NCBI GenBank assembly: GCA_025642065.1 | Contig: JAODUP010000706.1 | Location: forward strand, 1-64,000 | Reading direction: 5' to 3' | DNA: 64,000 nt | Source: Paralvinella palmiformis | Taxonomy: Eukaryota > Annelida > Polychaeta > Terebellida > Alvinellidae | Program-made: the position numbers and the translations under genes | Shown here: piece after piece, positions 1 through 11,269 of the stretch | Numbering within the stretch: the stretch's first letter is position 1 | Layout of the letters: each line of letters opens with the position of its first letter | Notes under the pieces: model-generated | Told to the model about the DNA's origin: nothing | Database searches by the model: none | Seen by the model: only the letters and a program-made list of their open reading frames with translations

Positions 1-109
1 TGGAAAATATCCCATAAACATATGTAGCTGGCGTGGATTCACTCTCACAGCTGGAGTGTTTTAGCCTCTATAATGAATAGGTTAAAGCACTCTAGTGGTG
101 TGATTGAAT

Positions 110-232
110 CACACACACACACCCCATACACGCACGCACACACGCACGCAACTACACACACACATACACGCACACACACGAACACACACACACATATGCC
201 CACCCCAACATATGCACATACACACACACACG
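110..232. repeat. Imperfect (CA)n microsatellite
   Basis: Interrupted CA dinucleotide run. It abuts the left end of the family A repeat, and the reading frames across it are low-complexity artefacts. Confidence 0.95.
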
Positions 233-607
233 CAGTTCGCATGATTGGTGTGTTTTATATAACAACCTTTGTTGCACATAATATTCATAATATGTGGGAA
301 TAGAATTATCTTTCCTAGGTCCAGTTATATCCAGTTTGTGCCATGGCATTCAAGGCTAGCTCTAGTTTTCTTGTCATAAATAACATTTGAAAACGTTATT
401 ACTACAACAGTTAGAATAGCAGACATTAGGTCTGGTTTGAAAATGTTACCATATAGTTTCAACAGTACCGTAGCTATGACGCACTGTTACGGTCTGCTTC
501 AGCGCAGATGTCAGCCTTTTAATAGCAATTAAGCTAACAGTTTTAATAGTAGTCGCTTTATGACGTCTGCCCGTCGTACAAACTGACCTGATAAGACAGT
601 GACAATT

Positions 608-989
608 AGGTTATATATCAACATTCCTACCATATATCATAACTCCACTTCTCCAAAAAGATCCCTACATATACCAAAGACAGATGAGACCACCCCTGTC
701 GACTAGTGGTTAATAGCGTGGAGCTTCTGTACCATAGTCCATGCTATTCAGGAGGCCGGAGGTTCCCAGCCGCGACATTATAGTAGGAGGAGGTTTAGTC
801 CAACCAGGCAACTGGTAAGGTTTTTTCTCCTCCGAAAGTGTATTTTATAGTAAACTGAGGTGCCACCATGTTAAACAACTCCTAGTTCACCAATCGTCAC
901 AACAACATAAGTCAACACCATGTGGCTGTGCCCAATAGGCGACAGCCAGGGGTCTCTACTCCAAACTTCAACAAGTTACAAGGTTATAT
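608..989 (+). mobile_element. tRNA-derived SINE S1 with 9-bp target-site duplication
   Basis: A box A-like block lies at 701-721 and a degenerate B box at 760-771. About 85 bp upstream of box A also matches SINE S3. The 3' part holds a hairpin, GGCTGT at 924-929 and ACAGCC at 942-947, with an inner GCC/GGC pairing. The direct repeat aggttatat occurs at 608-616 and 981-989. SINEs are non-autonomous and move using a LINE's reverse transcriptase. The shared core resembles the idea of conserved SINE domains such as those of cephalopod SINEs, but I cannot confirm the family without a library. Confidence 0.85.
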
Positions 990-1377
990 AGTAAGTGAGC
1001 TCCGGTGGCCTAGCGGTTAAGCACCCGGCACTTGGTGCCAACGGTCACAGGTTCGAACCCCGCAAGAGGTCGACACTTGTCCATAGTTTAATTTCTCGGC
1101 TCACAACATCGTGGGTGGCTGAACAGGTTGAATGGCGCTGCCGTCTCCACTGAATTATTTAAAATAAAGGGGGAAGTTAAAACCCCCTGAGGACGTAAAA
1201 CACTCTGGCAGTGACCACCCTCATAGTATTTCGGCTCCATCTTTCAGTATTGCTACCCTGTGAGTGGCGGGGGAGTTGGTTTCTCAATCACTCGAACATA
1301 GAGGCTGTACCAAATAAGCGACAGCCTGGGGATTCTCCCCGAAAAACAAAACACAACAAAACGAAGGGCTATATAGT
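982..1377 (+). mobile_element. tRNA-derived SINE S2 with target-site duplication
   Basis: A well-kept box A is seen at 1006-1023 and a near-perfect B box (ggttcgaaccc) at 1050-1060, so this is the least decayed promoter in the window. The tail shares the GGCTGT/ACAGCC hairpin (1303-1308 and 1321-1326) with S1. Flanks ggttatatagt (982-992) and ggctatatagt (1367-1377) form a duplication with one mismatch. It inserted next to the S1 right flank in the same orientation. The reading frame at 1211-1396 lies inside it and is not a gene. Confidence 0.85.
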
Positions 1378-1389
1378 TTATATAGTATT

Positions 1390-1944
1390 GCTTTGAACTG
1401 ACACACGGAACTTTACCGGCCCGTAACCCCTAACAATATGGCGGTACTGTTAACAAGTGTACGACCCCGTACGTTCTCTTAACCAAACCACCATAGAATA
1501 CTAAAAGTCTTTATCCGCCTGGAAGTCTAAAAACTTCCAGACCATCACCTAGCAGCATTGATCATAAGACAATCAACATTCCTATAAGAAATCATAACCC
1601 AGCTTATCCAGAAAGACACATACCAACAACAACAATAAGGACAGACCGACCGACTCGGTGGACTAGTGGGCAAGAGCCTTGGACTTTTGTACCCATGTTT
1701 CATGCTGTGCTGGATGCCGGGGGTTCGAATTCCGGCCGTGATATTATCGTAGGAGGAGTCTTTCATTAAACAAGGCAACTGACAAGGTTTTCTCCTCCGA
1801 ACATGACATCTATAGTAAACTGAGGTGCCAACACGTTAAACAACAGCCATTTCGTCCATCATCATAATAACAGAAATCAACACCAGGTGGCTGTGCCCAA
1901 TAGGCGAGTGTTCTCTACCCCATACCACAAGACAAGGCTTCGAA
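1390..1944 (+). mobile_element. tRNA-derived SINE S3 plus 5' flank, with imperfect target-site duplication
   Basis: Box A lies near 1660-1680 and B box gggttcgaattcc near 1721-1733. From about 1568 onward it aligns with S1, including the stretch 5' of box A. It lacks the 3' half of the tail hairpin. Flanks gctttgaa (1390-1397) and gcttcgaa (1937-1944) look like a duplication. The segment 1398-1567 has no match in S1; it contains a perfect 8-bp hairpin, CTGGAAGT at 1519-1526 and ACTTCCAG at 1533-1540, and may be an extra element or a longer SINE head. Confidence 0.75.
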
Positions 1945-2299
1945 GAAAGATACAACAATTGAAAAATAGCTATAAATAGGGCTGATTAGATAACTAATCT
2001 GAACATTATCATATGTGCCGTGATCTGACTTGGGTGTTGTACTCTCAAACTCCACGGCTGTAGGTTTTTCGCTTTTTTTGCTTGGTGGCTTAGGAGTATT
2101 GAGACATTACACAAGTCTCAGCAAGAAAAGTCGCCACTCTAGATTCAGTCCCCTGAAGAAATTTCCAGAGTTTGAATTCACCGTTTGGATTTTCTGTGCC
2201 TGCGCCTTATTATACACAGCTAAAAATCAAGCACACACGTATACACTACCTATATATACATTAGCAGGGAAGTGACTTAGCTTAATAAATAAACTAGCA

Positions 2300-2485
2300 A
2301 TGCTGTACAATGGATTAGTATAGGGCTAGAACGAAATATCGTCTCAATCCTGAGTAAATACTATGATTTCCTCGTACCTAACAGCTAATCAGTTTACGTA
2401 TAAGTGAACGTTCATCCACGCCTAATTTATTGTTCCTAAGTATATGCAGTTAGGTGTGGTGGGATATAAACTAAAGTGCCTCTCC
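2300..2485 (+). repeat. Dispersed repeat family F, copy F1
   Basis: Aligns by eye with the reverse complement of 25505-25705, including a shared block 'tcaatcctgagtaaatact' and a second block around 'gtgaacgttca'. No coding or promoter motif was seen. Type of element unknown. Confidence 0.65.
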
Positions 2486-2489
2486 ACTT

Positions 2490-3390
2490 GATCTATTTGA
2501 CCCATGGTCGAGAACAGCAGGAAAGCATACATCATTATCACCAGCTTCGTTATTCAACAATGACCTGTGATCATCTGAAGTCATAAATTAGTTAAACAAT
2601 AAAAGCTAACTAAACCTTTCAACTTTAAAAATAGTTTCCAATGATCCCAATTCAATACTAACTTCAATTTGTTTAGAACTGATTAACGTGACAGGGGATC
2701 ATCTCTGACGGTTAGTCAATATGAGTCAGCTCGGCTTAGTTTATAATGGATATCTGGATCATACCACAATAAATATTATATAAACTTCTGATCTAGTAGA
2801 CAGTATTACATAATTTATTGATTGTCCAGATACGAGATCCAAACCGGATATTCGAATATAAAAGCCAAGCTTTTGTCTGATTTATATCAATATGACTATC
2901 GTTAGAAGACAAAAGCTAACATACGGAGTATATTTAACAACTAAATCGCATCCTTAAAAACTAGCGTATCCTTTTTCTCCATATTCTCAGAAATGCTAAG
3001 TATTAAAAGCAATTAGTTGATGATATTCGGAATAAAGCTCGATGGAGAATGAACTCCTACAATTTCTTAACAACGAGGTGAACTGTGCTTTCATCTCAAC
3101 TTAAATAATGATAAACAGTTTTGAAATAACACGAGAAATACGACAACGTCGGATGTTATCGTTTTTATAATAATCCATTCGATTGCATTCACCATAGACA
3201 AAGCACCCCCTATGATTATGCTCTTTCCGTGAATATGACAATTCATTGAGAACCAAAACAGTATAGAATCGTTAGCGATGAATATCGCAACACCTTTGTA
3301 CAAACACAAAAACGAATATTGCACAACAAGAGGTGAATAGTTCAAGTACAATATGTACGTGTTATTAATTAATTATTCTGTTTCAAACCA
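2490..3390. other. Intergenic, nothing assigned
   Basis: A+T-rich unique-looking DNA. The 86-codon frame at 3091-3351 (minus) has no recognisable motif and is of a length expected by chance here. Confidence 0.6.
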
Positions 3391-3393
3391 AAA

Positions 3394-3640
3394 ATGGTCA
3401 ATCATCGTCTCTTTAACCTTAACAAAATAATAATAAAGTGTTCACTACAAATTAGTATAATCTTTATGTCTATGCCTATACACTATATTGATGGCAGAGA
3501 CATCATTTCCATATTTAATCTGTCACTTCATTCGTTAAACATAATTAGCTATACCCTGTGGTCACCATATTATTGTGGGCGGATATGGCTTGTAAAGTTC
3601 CGGAATAAAATGGCCTAAGGGACTTCGGACATTAATCAAG
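3394..3640 (+). pseudogene. Possible LINE reverse transcriptase scrap
   Basis: The frame contains DIISIFNLSLHSLNIISYTL, which aligns with DIIQILHLSLLSSNIISNSL at about 17.17 kb. The pattern resembles the segment of L2/CR1-type reverse transcriptases before the first catalytic motif, where INLSL-x-G-x-P-x-xWK is usual, but the glycine, proline and downstream motifs are missing. The homology between the two places is seen; the assignment to a LINE is inferred. Confidence 0.35.
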
Positions 3641-3974
3641 TTGTTGATCTTAGGAAGGTCTAGAACTACCAAACTGCCAGCTGAATATGAAACCATTTAG
3701 TTTCTTTTATATTTCCAAGGCTTGTACTATTAGAGGTTAATTTATTTTATTATATTTGTAAATTAAATTGTCTAAGGATTTATTAAATACCATACGTGTT
3801 TTATTCTATATATACTGTGGCTTTGAAATATATGTTCTCAATGACTGATCAAACCTTTCAAATTCTGCTTTCAGTAGATCAAGTGCAAATGCATCTTTTG
3901 AAATATTAGACCGCCTGACTGGATTATACGCAAGATTCCTTGACGAATGGTTTTGTATCCACATATTTGGATCT

Positions 3975-4675
3975 TGTGCAGGCAGTATGGGCAGATCAAG
4001 AACAGCGTTGACATTATAGCCACGTAAACCTGCGTATCACCTTCATAACAATGTTAGAAAACATAATATCGACTATAAATATATCACCAATTGGTTTTAA
4101 GTACAAACTGTACATATATGATCCCAGTACTGACAGTTGAGTTACACACACATTCAGGCAGTTACCTTCTGAACGGGTTTGTTCTACACCAACACACTGA
4201 ATATTTTACTTAAGTTGGACTGGATCCAGGAGACGTCACTTCTGATCACCCCATTAGTTTATTCGATACGTCTTTGAAGAATTATATGATCAATCTCATG
4301 GAACCCTGCAGAAAGGTCAAGCAAGATTGGTACTATCTAAAACTAGTTGTCTAATGTTTTAGCAATACATATCATATCGTTCTGAGTAGAGTACATATAA
4401 TGTAATCTATGAGAACCCACAACATTTTCCAGTCTACTAAGAACCATTTTCTCAAGGTTATTAGACAGAAAAGGGCGAATTAGTCATTTTGAAAACCTTG
4501 TTATCTCAATTGGTTTATTTAACAGTGGTGTGAAATTGCCCTGTTTGAAACGAAATGGATGCCCGGACTCTACCATCGAGGTGTTGACTATTGCATTAAT
4601 TAAAAGAACGACGTATTCCTCTACTAGGTTAAAAATATACTCTGTCATAGTATCCTTATAGTTGCACATTACCGT
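3975..4675 (-). pseudogene. Decayed CR1/L2-like reverse transcriptase fragment
   Basis: Read on the minus strand, 4669-4484 encodes a stretch with INAIVNTSMVESGHPFRFKQ followed by a PLLNKP motif, the usual region before the RT palm. Downstream, after stops and frameshifts, come LEKMVLSRLENVVGSH and a catalytic-box remnant ending DTQVYV at about 4019-4039, where the normal Y-A-D-D has become Y-E-G-D. The family copies RNA into DNA at a nicked target; this copy cannot be active. The order of blocks matches the pseudogene at 11.3-12.6 kb, which is better preserved. No 5' endonuclease part is seen. Confidence 0.75.
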
Positions 4676-4679
4676 TAAT

Positions 4680-5160
4680 AATCAATAATCTGTGATCGAT
4701 TCATTGATCATGTTGCCTTCTTTCCATCTCTGGTTCTGAATTCACAATTAATTCACTTGTGTATGCACACAAAGAACATTATAATACATTCGCACTTTAC
4801 CCTGTACACTCAAGGGTAATGTTTATTTATCTTTTGATAACTCTCTTGGCAGTAGAGTAAACAGAAACTTCACTAGTCCAGTGTGATTTACTTTACTCGT
4901 CGAACTATGAAGTGGACCTGATTGTGACAAGCTCAACGTGTTAGTTCGTTTCTCACCATCCATTGGTTATTCCACTTTGATTCAGATTGTTTGATGATAC
5001 ATAAAACATGCCTGATGTCATTAACCTTATCAGTGCATATCATTCTTTCTAAGTGCAAATGAAATACTGTATGTTACAAATATATGCAGATACAGCGAAC
5101 TATGTCACTTAGTGCATAGGCTGTAAAAAGAATTCACGAATAAGCGAACACGGCGAGCGA
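4680..5160. other. Intergenic, nothing assigned
   Basis: No repeat match or coding signal seen. Confidence 0.6.
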
Positions 5161-5163
5161 GAA

Positions 5164-6165
<1,002 letters not shown>

Positions 6166-6169
6166 TCTT

Positions 6170-6170
6170 A

Positions 6171-6210
<40 letters not shown>

Positions 6211-6300
6211 ATTATTAGTAATAGTAGTAGTAGTAGTAGTAGTAGTAGTTATATCAGAAATATTAAAATAAAAGTAGTAGTAGTAGTGATACTAGTAGTT
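6170..6300. repeat. (ATT)n and (TAG)n trinucleotide block
   Basis: ATT repeats at 6171-6208 pass into TAG repeats at 6219-6250 and again at about 6272-6290. ATT tracts in this window often mark LINE 3' tails, but no LINE body is visible upstream of this one. Confidence 0.95.
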
Positions 6301-6498
6301 ATGTTAACATTTCTAGTAAGAATATTAGAATGTTTTTGTTGCTTCATATAGCAAAATATTAAAACGACATTACTAATTCGTGGAATACTTGACTCGACGA
6401 CAAGCTGACTGAAACAGTATCTGATTCTGCGAGTACCAGTCTCGGAGAGTGCCTGACTAAGCAATACATAGCAAAATTACTACTCGACTCATCGATTG

Positions 6499-6500
<2 letters not shown>

Positions 6501-6535
<35 letters not shown>
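6501..6535. repeat. (AT)n microsatellite
   Basis: Uninterrupted AT tract. Confidence 0.95.
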
Positions 6536-6536
<1 letters not shown>

Positions 6537-6734
6537 TATGAGTATTTATAGCTATGACGTTCATTCAAAAATGGTTAACGTCTTAGGAGTTGATGGCATC
6601 ACAACACACTGAAATATCTCAACAGCATCAGCAGAAAAAATAACACAAACAACAACAGCATCATGATTTGTGTATCATTAACTATGATGATAATGATAAA
6701 AAAGAAAATTAAGAATTTGAAGATTATTAAAGTA

Positions 6735-6840
6735 ACAACAACAAAAACAACAACAACAATAATAAAATTAATAACAATAATAATAGCAATAATAATAATT
6801 ATAATAATAATTATAATAATAATAATAATAATAATAATAG
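6735..6840. repeat. (AAC)n to (AAT)n microsatellite
   Basis: Imperfect AAC units change into AAT/ATA units; the isoleucine-rich frame across it is not a gene. Confidence 0.93.
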
Positions 6841-6894
6841 CTTTTCACCTAGCTCTACAAGTATACGTTTTAATAAACCATATATATGGCTAGT

Positions 6895-7290
6895 AAAATG
6901 CACTGCCTTCTTAAAGAGAAACTCCACAGCTTACATTCGATTGACCTAAGTGACGCTGCTCCATTACCCTTAAGTAATACATTTGGATAATATGTAATGA
7001 CTGTATATATGCTGGATACCATCTAGTTAATGTGGCCATATATCGCTAGCTAATGGCTGGATGTATAACCTGATAATATTAAATTTGATATATTTGATCC
7101 TAATTTAAACTAGTCTATGTGTTACAAAATACTTTACTATCAGAGACAATAAGTGTCAGCAGTAACTTTATCATAGTTATGACTGTCTCAAAGATGAACA
7201 GCTATTATCTTCCAAGATCCGAAATAAAACGTCTCTTAAAACATGTAGCAAGACAAATGCTTGTATTCTTGGAATGTGGGTGTTTGAGTG
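6895..7290. other. Intergenic, nothing assigned
   Basis: No feature recognised. Confidence 0.6.
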
Positions 7291-7297
7291 TGATAGT

Positions 7298-7420
7298 GTT
7301 AGTGTGTGTGTGTGTATGTGTGTGTGTATGTGTGTGTGTGCACCCGCTTTTGTGCGTATATATATATGAATTCCTTCGTTTTGTTTCTTTGGAGCAAGTG
7401 GTAAATTGGTGCTTGTTTCT

Positions 7421-7497
<77 letters not shown>
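7298..7497. repeat. (GT)n at 7298-7340 and (AT)n at 7423-7497
   Basis: Two microsatellites separated by about 80 bp of non-repetitive DNA. The overlapping frames on both strands (135 and 125 codons) arise from them. Confidence 0.96.
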
Positions 7498-7498
<1 letters not shown>

Positions 7499-7499
7499 T

Positions 7500-8885
7500 A
7501 TTGAGCACTGTGTCTTAAGCAAATAGCTGAAATGTTTTTGGTTTCTGTTTGATAATCTATGGTCCAATACCTCAGAATCCAATTATAGTATCAATGTAGG
7601 TTTCTCCTAAAATAATTATTGTCATTAAGCAATCTGAACCAAGTCAACAAGATTATATCCTAAATGTAACCGTTCAAGATACCAGAATGGCTTATTGTTA
7701 CCGACTTATTCCAATGTGTTTTTCCTATAGATAGGGCCAGTTCCATGTGATCTAATCTAACAATTAGCTAGGGTCATAGCCCTTTGGTAGCAGTCATCCT
7801 TCTAGTAACTCCCAAAGTGGCTAAGGTCATTGTAACCTGTCCTCACTGGGATTGTGTTTAAAAAACTACATATATTAATGTAATGTACAGCAAAAATTGT
7901 AAACAGGAAAAGCTTCTGTAAGTCTACAAAATATGATTAGAGGTCAATATTGTTAGATTTTTAAATCATGTTTATGTTTATAGCATCTTTCGCTACTTTT
8001 ATCAATAAACTGAAATCGAATTTCGATGCCATTGCAAAATAGACCATCCGTTACATCAAACATCTTACTTGCTGAGAGAAAATGGACTATAATAAATTAG
8101 GTGGTTTATTATTGCTGCTGCTTTGCTCTATTAATGCTGTGATACATGGAACAGGCACTAAGATCACGCATTAAGCACATTTATCAGATTTAAAATTTAA
8201 AATACCCCCCCCCATAAATATTTATAATAAGGCCAAGATAGTGATGGGTCCACAGTAATGACAATTCAGAAAGAGGGTCTCGTCGGATAATGTCTTATGT
8301 CTTAATTACAACTCACATGTTAGAAACTGCCTCTGCTCATTAAACATTAAAGTGGGTGTCTTTCAATCTATCATAACTATAACATTATTCATCTAGAAAT
8401 AATATGTTGATATCGGTTCTGTCCTTGTGACATTTCAGAAAATGTTAATTTTGGCACTGCTGATATACATTTGAATTCGTCTATGAGATGTGTTTCTTGA
8501 ATTTACACTAACATGTCTTTTATGGCTTCCAGCATAAGGTTGTAAAAATGAGATTATAAAGGTTCTAAAAGGTAAAAATGGAAATATCACTCATTGACGG
8601 ATACGAAATACTCTAACTTTAAACTGTGGGAGTTTATAATGTTTGTCACAGAGAAGAAATTTCAAACTTAATTCTACCTTGGCATTAGACTGTGAGGGGC
8701 CACATTTTTACTGGAAGATTATTAACTTAACTGGATCACACTATTAATTTTAACAACGGAGATTACATCAAGACTGTGTAGATCCACGGTGAACCAGCCT
8801 GCACTTCAACTGCTGAGGATTATAAGCGTATACACCCTTGAACAACTCCGTGTCTGTTCAGCACGACACACGGACGCAGATTCGC
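7500..8885. other. Intergenic, nothing assigned
   Basis: A+T-rich DNA with a C9 homopolymer at about 8205-8213. No coding or repeat signal seen. Confidence 0.55.
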
Positions 8886-8887
8886 AT

Positions 8888-8960
8888 ACGCACACAAAAA
8901 GCACATACATGTACACACACACAAACATACACACACACACATACACACACACACACACCC

Positions 8961-9003
<43 letters not shown>
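8888..9003. repeat. Compound microsatellite (CA)n-(AT)n-(GA)n
   Basis: CA up to 8957, AT at about 8960-8982, GA at 8983-9003. Same order of unit types as at 5.3 kb for AT then AG. Confidence 0.96.
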
Positions 9004-9005
<2 letters not shown>

Positions 9006-9009
9006 TAAA

Positions 9010-10300
9010 GAACGAATAAGCATAAAAACAGGCACCAATCAGTACACAATGTACTTAATATTAAATTAATAAGTAGTCGAAATAATTACTAGGCCTTGTC
9101 ATTTAGTGGATTATTTGTGGAGAATGAGAACTGTTCCTATATAATCAGATCATTTGTTTTAAACATTAGGTACAAGGATTGAATAAAAAGAATAACAAAC
9201 ATATTTGTATTTAATATTTCTGTGTTGTTCGACCAAACTTTAATAAATATGTAAAACATAAGGTGTTCTAATGCTTAGCAACCTGGATTATTTTAATTCT
9301 TCTTTCGTCTATTGCGATATTAGACAGATCATTTTCTCCTGTTTTTTTTTAAATTCCTTCTGCCATCAAGTTGAAACATTACACTGTTGTTTGTGATTAA
9401 AATGAAGGAAGTGATTAAAAATACGTCTCTAGTATTCTTGATACACGACAGTGTAACTGAATCCCGATTAACAAAAGAACACAAAACTACGTCTAAGTTC
9501 ACACGAAATAAGTTTAAATCCACATGATTATTCAAAGAAACACAATTATTCATGAAATATTAACAAAATAAAGAAGAGCCGATACTATGGATGCAGATTT
9601 AACAAAATGTATGTCAATGTACGTGTATTAACGTATACCTCTTTTTCTAAATATCATGTTTTAATACCAGATTGACTTATATCAAAATAGTTTAAACCCG
9701 TTAAGTAACTCAGATTCCCAAACATTAACCTGAAATAGAAGTGAAAAACAAAACTTCACTCTTATAAACTATCTATTGCATATTCACAAAGGTATTTTAA
9801 TAAATAAAATGTTGTAATATATTGTTATGCTGTCAATTAAAAATACTATTCAATTCAATATGTGTATTACAGACTTATCTTAACATGTACATATATCCAT
9901 ATAAATATTATATAAATAGATTACTAGAAAATATTAATTTAATATTGCATAATATTGCCTTCAGGCAAAGCTTCTTAATCCAATTTTGTCCAATCCTGGA
10001 TTGCCATTTATATACGAGGTTTCTAATTACGTCTTTAATTTTGAACATGGCATTGTACAAACATGGTAAAGGAACTGCAATATTTAGGCCGATTTGGCAA
10101 TAAATAAAACACATTATTGTAAGCAACATAACGTTTATATGTATTGCTACGGTGTAATACCACCACAGCTAAGCAGTATACATAGGAGATAAATAAGTTC
10201 ACTTTTGTGGAATACATGTACAGTTTCCGCATATACAACTAGCTTGGTAATAAATGTAATACTGTTCCAGCATCTGTACTTCTCTATATGTATCACAATA
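9010..10300. other. Intergenic, nothing assigned
   Basis: Very A+T-rich. The short frames at 9.3-10.3 kb carry no recognisable motif. Confidence 0.55.
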
Positions 10301-10304
10301 GGTA

Positions 10305-10323
10305 CACGCACACGCACGCACAA

Positions 10324-10375
<52 letters not shown>
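10305..10375. repeat. (CA)n microsatellite
   Basis: Nearly perfect CA run; lies about 55 bp from the family B copy that starts at about 10430. Confidence 0.96.
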
Positions 10376-10377
<2 letters not shown>

Positions 10378-10429
10378 AGGTTAGAGAATAATTTCGACTC
10401 TAGACTAATCGGACCTGTATCGATATACA

Positions 10430-10930
10430 TGGTTCATATAGGTAGGATTTATTTAGTTATTCGAACCCAGAATAAAGCTGAGGTCAGCATTTGAGGTGTC
10501 AAAGGTTTTTATATACAGGTTTCTTTTGGACCACATAAATTTACTGTTGAATGTAAACTGTGGTGTCAAAATAGTTTATGATATGTATGTAGCAAGTCAC
10601 CATTGAACCACACGCACGTGTTGTTTGTTGCGAGCTGTGGTATCAAATGGTATGTTTTTACGTGCTTCCGCTTTTTGTACGTAGCCTGCATGTAGCCGCT
10701 TTCCTGTGGGCGTGACATATTTGTCGCGTACGAAAAGCGAATTAGCTGGTTACCACAGGCTGATGAGTAGACCAGACACATGCTTAGGTATACGCACACA
10801 TTTATCAATATGTGGAGGTATGGAACATTTTATTTTTAGATTAATGTATGTATAGTTGTATTTAAATTTATGGAGGTAGGTTTCGAAGGATGTTTAGATA
10901 TGTTGATGCTCTGTGCCTGTTGCCTCTTTA
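10430..10930 (-). repeat. Family B dispersed repeat, copy B2
   Basis: Near-identical in the core to the copy at 56505-56950 in the opposite orientation: a 69-residue translated stretch (10772-10566 minus) differs at one residue. An open frame at 10808-10566 is shared, but a DNA-level repeat explains it. Paired inverted repeats: 10669-10681 with 10727-10739 (13 bp, perfect), and 10703-10710 with 10753-10759, interleaved so that they could form a pseudoknot. No tRNA-like promoter, transposase or terminal inverted repeat was recognised. Confidence 0.85.
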
Positions 10931-11269
10931 TATGTACCTAAAACGCACATTGCCCGTGCCAGACATCTTATCTATTTCCATCCAGATTCCTTATTACACC
11001 AATGTAAGAAAGTTATGTCGTTGTTGCAACATGTTTGAGTTTATTAGCTTTGTTATGTATAATATAGAATCTATATTGTTGTCCTCTTATGTGGTCTGGC
11101 GAAACGACCTATTAATTCATACAATGCTGCTTGGTTGATTTATACTCCTGGAGTCGTTTGTTACTCCGGCAGGCATCTCCATGGGTAATAAGCTGCGGAC
11201 AGGGTGTTTTCCCATATTATGAGTAATTAGATTACACTGATATAGGAAATTTGTTAAATGTATAGCTAT

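Larger units (their letters stand above)
232..2235 (-). repeat. Family A dispersed repeat, copy A1, split by three SINE insertions
   Basis: The two outer parts, about 232-616 and 1937-2235, match in reverse complement the contiguous copy at about 18.9-19.6 kb. The right end has the stretch ending in the 'ttatacacagctaaa' motif seen in all family A copies. The inner part, about 608-1944, is SINE sequence absent from the 19-kb copy. Strand is given relative to the 19-kb copy. Nature is unknown: I see no transposase, terminal inverted repeat or tRNA-like promoter. A frame readable at 2030-2275 is a decayed version of the open frame at 18.9 and 38.4 kb. Confidence 0.8.

Noticed and set aside
7119..7582. 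Long frames on both strands (135 and 125 codons)
   Set aside because: They run through GT and AT tracts, which have no stops in these frames; the same applies to frames at 5109, 18828, 20253, 26773, 30936, 56268 and 57818.
10750..10790. CTGATGAG word in family B, as in hammerhead ribozyme cores
   Set aside because: No stem II follows it and no properly placed GAAA and cleavage triplet could be found in any strand order; the GAAA at 10732 does not give pairing stems.
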